From Ailurus styani (Eukaryota > Chordata > Mammalia > Carnivora > Ailuridae), in the NCBI GenBank assembly GCA_002007465.1, contig LNAC01000009.1, forward strand, positions 2,845,374-2,909,373: a stretch of DNA of 64,000 nucleotides. The letters are read 5' to 3'. This document shows, piece after piece, positions 55,237 through 64,000 of this stretch (its first letter is position 1; each line of letters starts with the position of its first letter). A program made the position numbers and the translations under genes. A model generated the notes under the pieces. That model saw nothing but the letters and a program-made list of their open reading frames with translations, was not told where the DNA came from and searched no databases.

Positions 55237-55640
55237 GAGCCTCAGTTTTCTAATCTGGGTAGTGGGGATGATGAAAGATTGTAATCCCTGTCAGGGCCCT
55301 GGCCCTGGCTTGGTGCTCAGGAGAATTTGATTAAACCAACGGATTGAGCCCTCCAGGCAGCTGGAGTCTCAGCTACCCACACCACTGCCTGAGCAGCTGC
55401 TTATACCCAGCCCCTTTCTTATGCTCTGAGAACCAGAGAGGGCAGAGATGTGGAGCCATTAATTTGGGGAGGGGGTGCAGTTTGCAGATGTCTGCGCAGA
55501 GGGGGGCTCGTTCTTCCTAATTACAGTACTGAAACTTACTGTAAAAGTCAGACTTTACCCCGTATTTGAAGGCTCCTGGTCATCTACCCACAGATAAACA
55601 CTATTTATAGTTTTAATGGTGTTTATTCTCTGGTTGGTCC

Positions 55641-55808
55641 CCTGCCTTTGGCTCAGGTCATGGTCCCAGAATCCTGGGATCGAGCCCTGCATCGAGTTCC
55701 CTGCTCAGCGGGGAGCCTGCTTCTCCCTCTCCCTCTGCCTGCTGCTCCCCCTGCTTGTGCTCTCTCTCTCTGTGTCAAGTAAATAAATAAAATCTTAAAA
55801 AAAAAAAA
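55641..55808 (+). mobile_element. CanSINE, 5'-truncated
   Basis: Begins inside the tRNA part (CCTTTGGCTCAGGTCATGG); poly-A meets an opposite copy 13 bp on. Confidence 0.85.
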
Positions 55809-55821
55809 GAAAAGATATAGA

Positions 55822-55941
55822 AGGGAGGAAGCAGGCTCCCTGGTGAGCAGAGAGCCCGATGCGGGCCTCGATCCCAGGACGCTGAGATTATGACCTGAGC
55901 CGAAGGCAGAGGCTTTAACCCACTGAGCCACCCAGGCGCCC
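55822..55941 (-). mobile_element. CanSINE, antisense, truncated
   Basis: Head complete (GCCACCCAGGCGCCC), TC-rich body missing. Forms an inverted repeat with the preceding copy. Confidence 0.85.
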
Positions 55942-56366
55942 TAGAGATTTTTTTGTAAAGCATGATAATGTTGGGGGTTTGTGCTCTCAGGCATTAAAAT
56001 ATATTCCCAGACTGTAATAATCATGCTGTGGGGTAGCATCATGGGAAGAGATGGGTAGATTCCTGGAGAATATGTCTGGAGGTAGCGCTACATAAGCATA
56101 AGACTTTATTACATGATAAAGGTACAACTCAAATTAGAGGCAAGTAAGAGGCCTCCAGGTAATGCTACAGCCTCAGACTCCATTTCAGATGCAAAGATGC
56201 AAAGGCCTCTCTTTTCCCTCTGAACACAATCCATCAGGGGCCTTTGCCAGCAAGGGATTGGTTAAAAGCAATTAACATGAGTCTCACCCTGAACAGTGTC
56301 CCCAACAAGTTACCAGCCATTATCTTGTCTGGTCTTCAAGGAGTCAGCAGAGTCATATACACTCTA

Positions 56367-56821
56367 AAAAATGTTCCATTCCCTCCCCATGATAAAGTCA
56401 TCTAAAGCGATTACAGCAAGTTAGAAAAAAGGAAAGAAAGTGAAACCCCCCCATGAGCCCACTACACATATATATTTATTTTTTCCAAAACCAAGATCAT
56501 AATTGTGTATGCAGTTTTGTAACCTGCTGAGTTTTCACTTCACATCATATCGTGGGTGTTTACATAACCTTTGAAAGCATAATTTCTGATGNCAAGAAAA
56601 ATGTTCCATTCCCTCCCCATGATAAAGTCATCTAAAGCGATTACAGCAAGTTAGAAAAAAGGAAAGAAAGTGAAACCCCCCCATGAGCCCACTACACATA
56701 TATATTTATTTTTTCCAAAACCAAGATCATAATTGTGTATGCAGTTTTGTAACCTGCTGAGTTTTCACTTCACATCATATCGTGGGTGTTTACATAACCT
56801 TTGAAAGCATAATTTCTGATG
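56367..56821. repeat. 225-bp direct duplication around a single N
   Basis: 56367-56591 and 56597-56821 appear identical, separated by N (56592) and CAAG. Most likely unmerged contig ends. Confidence 0.9.
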
Positions 56822-56951
56822 GCTGTGTGCTACTCCTTCAGAAGCAGACACCACGATTTACTTAGCTGTTCCCCTAAAGTTGATTACTTTCCAGACAGCT
56901 ATTATGAATAATGTTTCCATGAATGACCTGCTGCCTTTAAAAACTCTCCTT

Positions 56952-57139
56952 GGGCGCCTGGGTGGCTCAGTGGGTTAAAGCCTCTGCCTTCAGCTCAGGT
57001 CATGATCCCAGGGTCCTGGGATCGAGGCCCACGTCGGGCTCTCTGCTCGGCAGAGAGCCTGCTTCCTCCTCTCTGCCTGCCTCTCTGCCTACTTGTAATC
57101 CCTCTCTCTGTGTCAAATAAAAAAAAAAAACAAAAAAAA
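56952..57139 (+). mobile_element. CanSINE inserted in old L1
   Basis: AAAACTCTCCTT duplication on both sides. Confidence 0.92.
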
Positions 57140-57221
57140 CTCTCCTTTCTGATTATTTTCTTGGGCAAGTTTCCTACAAGAGAAGCTACCAGGTCAAAGA
57201 GCAGAACGCGTTCAAGAGTCT

Positions 57222-57394
57222 TTTTTTTTTTTTTTTAATTTATTTATCATAGAGAGTGAGAGCTCAAGCAAGGGGAACAGCAGACAGCGCAGGCAGAGGG
57301 AAAAGCAGGCTCCCTGATGAGCAAAGAGCCCGATGCGGGACTCGATCCCAGGACGCTAGGATCACGAAACTGACTGAGCCACCCAGGTGTCCCC
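57222..57394 (-). mobile_element. CanSINE, antisense, in old L1
   Basis: GTTCAAGAGTCTT duplicated; middle deleted. Confidence 0.9.
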
Positions 57395-57791
57395 GTTCAA
57401 GAGTCTTGATAGAGAATTCGCAGATTGCTTTTCTGAAAGATGAATCAACACAGGATCACTGGCAGGAGCATTATTTTTAGTTTTTCTGTTTGTTTTTACT
57501 TTGGCAATTTGCTAAGCTTACTCAGCGCCAAGTGCCAGCGCTTAGTTAGCATTACCTAATATTATCCTCACACCCACTCAGGGAGGGAACACCCATTTTA
57601 TAGACCAGCTCAGAGAGGACTCCCCTGGGGGCCGGGGTCGCCTAGCCAGAAGGGAGTCGAGCCCGGGTTCAACTTCTCCAACTTCTGCGTTCTTGGACCT
57701 AGTTGGAAGCCTGAGTGATCTTGACTCCTTTTCTCCCTCCCCATTGGCTCCGTCTTGGTTCTCACCAGCATTGAGTTTTCTTCTTTTTTCT

Positions 57792-57799
57792 TTTTTAAG

Positions 57800-57878
<79 letters not shown>

Positions 57879-58025
57879 AAGTAGGCAGGGAGGCAGGCAG
57901 AGAGAGAGGGGGAAGCAGGCTCTTCGCTGAGCAGAGAGCCCGATGCGGGGTTCGATCCCAGAACCCCGAGATCATGACCTGAGCTGAAGGCAGAGACTTA
58001 ACCCACTGAGCCACCCGGGCGCCCC
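57792..58025 (-). mobile_element. CanSINE, antisense, with expanded TTTA and GA tracts
   Basis: TTTA and GA arrays at 57799-57875, then the body and GCCACCCGGGCGCCCC; AGCATTGAGTTTTC / AGCGTTGAGTTTTC flanks. Confidence 0.92.
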
Positions 58026-58129
58026 CAGCGTTGAGTTTTCGAAGCCAGGCGGTGATGCTGTCATACCCTTCCTTAGCGCTCCCTGCCCTTCGGGGTAAAT
58101 TATGCCCAAGGCCAGGCCTTCACAGGTCC

Positions 58130-59700
58130 CACGGTCCAGGCCGCCCTTCCACCCAAGGGCGCGACGTCCTACTGACTCCGGCCCCTGCCTCGTGCTGCGG
58201 CCACGCTGAGCCACTTTCGCGCCTCTAAATCCAGGCGGAATTAGACGCCGGGGCCGCTGCCCATGCCGCTGCCCGGAGCTGCAGCCGAGCGGGTCCAGAG
58301 CTTTTGGGGGCTGCGCTTGTCGCACGACTGCAAGGATTGGTCGAGTCACTCGGGCCTCCGCGGCCGAGCGCGCGGGGCCGGCCTCCAATTCGCGTGCCTC
58401 TAGCGCCACCGTGCGTCGTGCCCCCGCACAAGCGACGCTTCACGCAAAAGCCGATGGCCCCGGGTTGTTACCTTTAGGGACCGTTTTAGGGAACAGAAAA
58501 AGGAAAAGGGATCGCTACTTAGAACCACGGGTTGTTCGGCTCAGGGACTCCATGTGGGGACCAAGGAGAGGGGCACCGGGATGAGGGACCGAGTCGTCAT
58601 TAAAGAGTCCTTGGGGCAGGACAATTTCAGGCTCAGGGTGAGCGCCGTTTTTCATAATGTGACTCAGCCCTCCTCACCCCCTCCCGAGTCAAATAGAATA
58701 AACACCTTGGGACGGACCTCCCCACCCGCTTCGAGGGCAGATTCTTCTGCCCGCTGTGCCTGTCACCCTCTCGCCGGGTCTCGGTCCCCGAATGTACCGA
58801 GGCCAGCTGCACGGCCCCTCCCGCCCCAGCCCCGCGCGGGGCCCCCGGATCGCGGGACACTGGCGGCCACGGGGAGGTCGGTTGGAGACAATCCTTCTAG
58901 AAGTCGCCCGCGATGTCCCCGCCGGACGACAGACCCCCCCGGGAGACAGACGGACCTCGGGCTCGGAGTCTCTGGTTCCCGGGGCAGAGGCCGCGGGGCG
59001 GAGGGTCTGCGCCGCCTAGGGCCCCCTCGCAGCCCCCAGCCGCGCCCGCCGCAGCAGAGGCGCCGGGTAAGCGGGCGCGGTCCCCGCAGCGAGACCAGAA
59101 CGCGGGGCAGGACCTCGCGGCGCGGCTCGCGGCACCGGGTCCTCCGCACCTCCAGAGGGCGCTGCTGCCGCCCGGTCCGCGGACCAGCAGTTCAAGTGGC
59201 CAGGCCTGGGCGGAGCGGCGAGTTCCCGCGGCCCAGTGCGGGCGGGGCGGGGCGGCTGCGGCGGGGCTTCGGGGAAGCCTAGTGCGCCGCCCGAGCGCGA
59301 CTGGGGGACGCACGCGAGGCTTAGGGGCCACTTGGATGGAGAGTGCGGGCGTCGCGGGCAGGTGGGGTGACCGGATGTGGTGTGTAATGCTGGCTGGATC
59401 TGCAGAGGAAGGGGTTAGCGGAGTGGGGGAGGGAAGCCTTCCTCTCACTTTGTTCGGAAGCCAGAGCGAAAGGCTGGGGGTGTTGTTACCGACACAAAAT
59501 AGGCACGAGGGAGGGGTGGCGGGGTGGAGAGGGGCTGGCATGGGGCGTGACGGCGCGAGAAAGGCGGGGGGCGGGGCAGGTGCATTTGGGTCGGACGCCC
59601 CCGCGAGGACCGAACCCTGGGAGTGGGGGAGCTGGCGGGCGGGGTTGGGCGTTCGAGGGAAGGATTGTGGCAGGATTTGCAGGGAAGTGTCGGGAGCGGG
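58130..59700 (+). promoter_or_regulatory. CIZ1: CpG-rich CIZ1 promoter region
   Basis: CpG-dense sequence with GGGGCGGGGC boxes (59235-59260) upstream of the CIZ1 start exon; no TATA box. Limits by eye; several alternative first exons are possible. Confidence 0.55.
58990..59066 (+). other. CIZ1: Possible CIZ1 non-coding exon 1
   Basis: A good donor CCGG/GTAAGC at 59067 in the CpG-rich region would splice to the acceptor before 59860. The 5' end is unknown and the exon is a guess from the donor alone. Confidence 0.35.
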
Positions 59701-59859
59701 GGGGCGGTTACCGAAAGCATGGGGATGCGAATGCAGCACACTTTTGGCAGGACTGGGGTGTGGCCGCGAAGCTCAACGGGCAGGTGTTTCAGGGCCACGG
59801 GCGGGGGTGGGTGGTCGTGGACGCCGGGGTCCTGACTTAACTCCGTGTCCCTCCTGCAG
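59067..59859 (+). other. CIZ1 intron 1 (putative)
   Basis: GC-rich; a long open frame runs through it but shows no family likeness and crosses the real acceptor. Confidence 0.45.
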
Positions 59860-59977
59860 CCACCATGTTCAGCCAGCAGCTCCAGCAGCAGCAGCTCCAG
59901 CAGCAGCAGCTTCTACAGCTCCAGCAGCTGCTCCAGCAGTCCCCCCCGCAAGCCCCACTGCCCGTGGCCATCAGCCG
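59860..59977 (+). CDS. CIZ1: CIZ1 start exon (ATG at 59865), polyglutamine
   Basis: Acceptor CTCCTGCAG; MFSQQLQQQQLQQQQLLQLQ... to VAIS plus two bases; donor GTGAGT. CAG-rich. Confidence 0.95.
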
Positions 59978-62900
59978 GTGAGTTCCCCTCCGGAGGGGCG
60001 GGCGGGGTCAGCCCTGGCAGTCAGACCCCGCCTCCTGGAGACCCCATCCCAGCCCTTTCTCCCAGGGACTTCCCTGTCTCAGCCCCGGAAGCCGTCAGTT
60101 CCCACCTTGAGAGGTTCCCGTGGCTGTGGTAGAGAGGGACAGAGAATGGAGGTGAGGGAAGAGGGAGGGTTTAACGACCCCAAAGCCCTCTGACCACCCC
60201 CCCTCCCAACACACAGGGGGCTTCCCCAGCAGCAGCCACAGCAGCAGCTTCTGAATCTCCAAGGTGCCAGCTCCGCCTCCCTCCTCAACGGCTCTGTGCT
60301 GCAGAGAGCTTTGCTTTTGCAGCAGTTGCAAGGTAGGACGGGCCCCTTCTCGCTGCGTCTTAGCAGTGGTGCCCACGTTGCCACTCAGTCTCACCAAACC
60401 CACATGCTAACTCTGAGAGGGAGCTACCCCTGGCGTCCTAGCTCACAGATGAGGACTCCGAGGTTCCAGGAGGTGGAAGTCCCAGAGTTGCTCAGCTGGA
60501 CACAGGTCTATCTGGTCACAAAGGCTTGCCCCTGGCCGTGGTGCTGGCTCTGCAGACAATCCTCGGTACAAACCCACTCCCATTCAGATTAGATGAGATG
60601 ATGGATGAAAAGATCTCTTGGGCCATTGTCTCCCGAATCCCGTTTGACAGATGAGGAAGCTGAGGTCCAGATCTGGGGGAAGCCGTTTGCCCTGGGTCAT
60701 GCAGCTAGATGAAGGCCTGAGCCTTCTGACCCCCTGGATCTGGCGGTGTCTCTAGCCATACGTAGTAAGCCTGTGCCCTTGTCTCAGTTTCCCCATGTGG
60801 CGAGCAGTCTCTCGGCTCTTCCTTCTAAAATGCTGCTCTGGATACCTCAGCCCCTTCGGTATTAATCTTAAGAGCCCGGTGACCTGGGGCCAGCTCTTGT
60901 TCAGACCCAGCCCCTCCAACACGGCTTCTGGGTGGTGCGCTGCGCTGAGAGCTTTACAGACACAATTCCTCGACTCTACCGACAGCACTAGGTGGGGGTG
61001 TGTGTGTGTGGGATACACTCATGATCCCATTTTACAGATGAAAAAACTGAGGCCTAGAGAGGAATCATGTGCCCACGGTCGCACAGGGAGTAGATGTGGA
61101 TTAGAGGGAGACTCAGAGCCCAGGTCTTGCGACAGAGCTGTGTTCTTAGATACTAGGCTGTCCTGCCATCCAAGGGTACGCTGTCAGGTTGGAAGATGTG
61201 TTGGTTGTCACTCCCAGCCCTGCCACATAGGCGTGGAAGGTCCTGAAATTGAGTTAAGTGCTCAGTGGATAGGTGGAGAGAGAGAAAGCACACACGGGGA
61301 CCCACGATGTATATATATTTATGTCCCCCTTTTTCTTCCCCATTTTGAAAGTTACGCTCATCAAACAAAAGTGAAAAAAAAAATTTTTTTTTAGAGGATA
61401 AGGAAACCCAAATTTTCATAGATGGACTCAATCACCTCCTGAAGGAAAACAAAAACAAAAAACACCTGTCATGGTTTGGGCTTATTTCCTCCCATTTTCT
61501 TCTACGCCCAAACTTGGGAATTTGTATATGATTGTGGTTGGTTATTGACATGGACTTAAAAGGCTGTATCTTCTTTTTCACAGACTAGAATGGCATGATT
61601 GGTCGTTCACCAGATGATTTGACAGTCTCTGTAAAGATGATTTTTTAACAGCCGTTTGTATTTCACGGAAGGGCAAGCCCTAAACTCAGCTGCTTCCTTC
61701 TTCTCCCCACCGCCCCTTTTTTTCTTTTTCTTTTTTCTCTGTTTTAAATAATACGGGGTTGGATATCATGTTTGAGACGATTTTCTTAGAACCTATTCTG
61801 AAAAGTAAAAAAGCTGTGTCAGGGGGATGGATGGTTTATGGCTCTTGATAAGTATTGCCAACTTGCTTTCCCAAAGGACTGGACCAGTTTGCAATGCCAC
61901 CAGCCACGTACGACAGTGCCAGTCTCACCATGCCCACAGCAACACTGGGTATTATTTGCTTTTTTTAAAATATATATATATATGTATATATATATATGTA
62001 TATGTACATGATTTACTAACTTGGTTGGCAGAAAAAGCTACATCATTAATGTTTTAATTTATATTTCTTGGAGTGTTAGTTCAGTCGACCATTTTTTGTC
62101 TGTTAAACATTCATATTTCTTTTTGTGACTTGTCCATGTCCTTTGTCCATTTTTCTTTTAGATCTTTGAGATCTCTTGATTTTACTGTTTTTAATAGCCG
62201 GTTGGCATTCTCTCTGCACATGTGTATACCTGTATTTGTTTCGTTTTAAGTTAATGTTAATTGAACGCTTCCTGGATCCCAGGCACACTTGCATATCTCA
62301 GTGAATCCTCATAAAACAGCGAGTCAAGCACTATTATTATCCCATTGTATAGACGAGGGAACTGAGGCTAAGAAGGGGGAAGTGATTTGCTATAGGACTT
62401 GAACTAGATGTGACAGCACATTTGACCCATGTCTTCAAACCCTATGCTTCCCATCCCAGCTTTGGAGCAAGGATTCGAACTGTCGCTTCTGCTCAAACAC
62501 TTCCTGAGCACTGGGCCTCTGGGTTAGATGAAGGGCCTGCCCGTATAGCAGTTCCCAGGGTGGTTGGGCGGTGGGAAGCAAACAAGGAAATTGTGTAGCT
62601 GGTCCCAGAACAGGGAAGCTGGTGCTTCTGGGGACACATAGCGGATCTGAGAAGGCCTCTTAGAGGATAAACACCTAAAGGGAGATCTGAAGGATGACTG
62701 GGAGGTAGTCGGGGCAGAACAGTCTAGACAGGGTACCTGAGTGGCTCAGGTCATGACCTCAGGGTCCTGGGATCGAGGCCCGCATCGGGCTCCGTGCTCA
62801 CAGGGAGCCTGCTTCCTCCTCTCTCTGCATGCCTCTCTGCCTACTTGTAATCTCTCTCTCTCTGTCTTATAAATAAATGAAAAAAAAAAAAAAAAAAAAA

Positions 62901-63953
62901 AAAAGAACAGTCCAGGCAGAAGGAACAGCATATGCAAAGGCCCAGAGGCGGGAAAGAACCAGGCTTATTGAGGGACACACAGAAACATATGGCTGGAGTG
63001 TAGTGGGTGCATGTGTGGGGAGAATGGCAAGAAAGGAGGTGTGGGAGGAGGGCAGGGCCGGATCCCCTCAAGGTGAGAAATGGGCTCCTTTCCAAGCAGC
63101 AGGGAGCTATGGAAGGATTTAGGCAGGTAGAGAGGAGTGAAGGCAGAATGAGCAGAGACCCTGGGCAAGCTACACCTCCACTTTGTGTCTGTTCTGTCAT
63201 TGGTAGAGACCATAACACCTGCACACCTACCCTGAGGGGTGGCTGGGCCGAGTGACGAGCCCAGTGACAGGCCATGCACGCAAAGGTTCGCAGGAGACTT
63301 TTTAACGGGGGCGGGGGTGGGGTGGGAGAGATAGAACAATGTCTTATTATTCCAGGGACCACTCAGTCTACTTGCTGGTTCTTCCTATGGGTACTGTGCT
63401 GGGTCTTTCACACGCCTTAAGTTGTGCCTTAAAGCATGCTGGAGGGTGAGTGGGATTGCAGGGGGTGTGCAAGCTGGTGACCAGGGCGTCCCTCTCCTCA
63501 GCTCGAGCAGAAAACCAGCCCTAAAGCCCCCTCACCACCAGTGCCCAAGGTGGGCGTGGGCCTTCGGCTCTCATCTCTCTCCCCTGGCTGCTGTTGCATG
63601 GCAAATGTCCCTGTCAAAGTCATCTGTGTCATTTCCATGATGCTTTGGGGGGCTGATGCCTGACCCTGGCCTCTAGCATCCGACAGCATTGGAACCCCTC
63701 TTCTCCCCTCTTCCTGCCCGCAGGTAACCTCCGTGGCTACAACCTGGCAAGCCCGAACCTGACGGCCCCCAGCCTCACGCCCCCCCAGCTGGCCACCCCA
63801 AATCTACAGCAGTTCTTCCCTCAGGCCACTCGGCAGTCCTTGCTGGGTCCCCCTCCTGTCGGGGTCCCCATGAACCCCTCCCAGATCAACCTTTCAGGGC
63901 GGACTCCTCAGAAACAGGCCTGCACCCCCCCCTCCACCATCCCCCATCGCAAG
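59865..63953 (+). CDS. CIZ1: CIZ1 (CDKN1A-interacting zinc finger protein 1), N-terminal part, 4 coding exons
   Basis: Nuclear-matrix protein that binds p21/CDKN1A, promotes initiation of DNA replication with cyclins E/A-CDK2, and helps anchor Xist RNA. Four exons join in frame to 177 residues; the zinc fingers and matrix anchor lie beyond the window. The start MFSQQLQQQQLQQQQ is the glutamine-rich N-terminus, shorter than I remember for human. Landmarks: LLQRAL-like VLQRALLLQQLQ in exon 3, LDQFAMPPATYD in exon 4, LTPPQLATPNLQQFFPQATR in exon 5. The ATG sits in a near-perfect Kozak context (GCCACCATGT). Exon 4 is repeat-derived. Confidence 0.96.
60217..60332 (+). CDS. CIZ1: CIZ1 exon 3
   Basis: Acceptor AACACACAG; (R)GLPQQQPQQQLLNLQG... 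to LLLQQLQ plus one base; donor GTAGGA. 116 nt. Confidence 0.95.
60333..61876 (+). other. CIZ1 intron 3
   Basis: 1.5 kb. MIR-like patches at 60400-60480, 60600-60720 and 60985-61150, then A/T-rich sequence leading into the antisense L1 holding exon 4. Confidence 0.7.
60985..61150 (+). mobile_element. MIR fragment in CIZ1 intron 3
   Basis: CCATTTTACAGATGAAAAAA, CTGAGGCCTAGAGAGG and a decayed 3' part. Confidence 0.7.
61740..62165 (-). mobile_element. Ancient L1 fragment (antisense) containing CIZ1 exon 4
   Basis: Matches the complement of an old mammalian L1 3' region in colinear order: ...CTCTTGATAAGTATTGCC..., CCAGTTTGCAATGCCACC..., AACACTGGGTATTATT..., GTTTTAATTTATATTTCTT, TGTCCATGTCCTTTGTCC. 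Subfamily not determinable by eye. Confidence 0.8.
61877..61948 (+). CDS. CIZ1: CIZ1 exon 4, derived from an antisense L1
   Basis: Acceptor CTTTCCCAAAG; (G)LDQFAMPPATYDSASLTMP... to TATL plus one base; donor GTATTA. 72 nt, phase 1 at both ends, so it can be skipped in frame. Protein matches human LDQFAMPPATYD..., while the DNA matches the antisense L1 3' region (motifs ATTGCC, CCACCAGC, AACACTGGGTATTA). Confidence 0.93.
62265..62420 (+). mobile_element. MIR fragment in CIZ1 intron 4
   Basis: CTATTATTATCCCATTGTAT, GAGGGAACTGAGGCTAAG. Confidence 0.72.
62640..63180 (+). mobile_element. L2-like ancient repeat split by a SINE
   Basis: GGGAGATCTGAAGGATGAC before and CCAGGCAGAAGGAACAGC, GCAAAGGCCCAGAGGC after the SINE. 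Confidence 0.5.
62731..62904 (+). mobile_element. CanSINE, internally deleted, in CIZ1 intron 4
   Basis: Lacks the segment between 'tggctcag' and 'gtcatga'; long poly-A (62880-62904); GAACAGTC flanks. Splits an L2-like repeat. Confidence 0.88.
63724..63953 (+). CDS. CIZ1: CIZ1 exon 5 (last in window)
   Basis: Acceptor CTGCCCGCAG; (G)NLRGYNLASPNLTAPSL... through PPPVGVPMNPSQINLS to IPHRK; donor GTGAGT. 230 nt, ends in phase 0. Confidence 0.95.
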
Positions 63954-64000
63954 GTGAGTGGTGGCCGGGGGTGCTGAGGGTGGGGACGGGAGTGGGAAGG

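Larger units (their letters stand above)
56480..57500 (-). mobile_element. Old L1 fragment, antisense, with two SINE insertions
   Basis: TTATGAATAATGTTTCCATG, GATAGAGAATTCGCAGATTGC and the poorly preserved equivalent of the CIZ1 exon-4 segment at about 57440-57475. SINEs at 56952-57139 and 57222-57394; a false-looking duplication adds 230 bp. Confidence 0.6.
61949..63723 (+). other. CIZ1 intron 4
   Basis: 1.8 kb. Rest of the antisense L1 (to about 62165), MIR at 62265-62420, and an L2-like repeat at 62640-63180 split by a SINE (62731-62904). Confidence 0.7.

Noticed and set aside
59950..60132. Poly-serine frame over the CIZ1 start exon
   Set aside because: Frame-shifted reading of the CAG repeat; the glutamine frame matches CIZ1 and has the Kozak ATG.
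58913..60193. 426-codon plus-strand open frame over the CIZ1 5' region
   Set aside because: Runs through the splice acceptor and the CIZ1 start in another frame; proline/arginine/glycine filler from CpG-rich DNA.

Overview
This is 64 kb of vertebrate nuclear DNA: exons flanked by GT/AG sites, GC-rich promoters and many interspersed repeats. About 22 insertions are tRNA-Lys-derived CanSINEs, which are restricted to Carnivora. Their sequence subtype ('...gctcagtgggttaaagcc...', tail AATAAATAAATAAAATCTT plus poly-A) looks caniform and most like mustelids such as ferret, mink or otter; the family-level call is inference. Gene order matches human 9q34.11, inverted: GOLGA2 (+), DNM1 (-), CIZ1 (+). 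N bases at 3633, 27424-27667 and 56592 show it is a draft assembly.

Layout. 1-7.9 kb: the last 16 coding exons of GOLGA2 (golgin GM130, C-terminal 738 residues) with stop, 3' UTR and poly-A signal. 8.5-53.4 kb: the whole of DNM1 (dynamin-1) on the minus strand. I placed every coding exon; joined through exon 10a and the distal terminal exon they encode exactly 864 residues, the length of the human canonical protein. DNM1 shows four kinds of alternative structure: mutually exclusive exons 10a/10b behind a GC (not GT) splice donor, two 12-nt microexons bracketing the PH domain, and a 37-nt cassette that swaps the C-terminus. Antisense to DNM1, in its intron 15, is the miR-199b hairpin, with an ortholog of the miR-3154 hairpin about 100 bp upstream. 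53.4-59 kb: intergenic region between head-to-head genes, GC-rich at both ends. 59.9-64 kb: the first four coding exons of CIZ1 (177 residues; the gene runs off the window).

The most interesting observation is that CIZ1 coding exon 4 (72 nt, in frame) lies inside an antisense LINE-1 fragment and still resembles the LINE-1 consensus across the exon and both splice junctions: an ancient exonisation in a nuclear-matrix/replication protein. Other points are the GC-AG intron, the microexon pair, a probable false duplication at 56.4-56.8 kb, nested retroelements at 26-27 kb, and an in-frame repeat within GOLGA2.

The three genes share no pathway: GM130 tethers vesicles at the cis-Golgi, dynamin-1 pinches synaptic vesicles from the plasma membrane, and CIZ1 acts in the nucleus. 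Family identifications rest on remembered human proteins; no database search was run.
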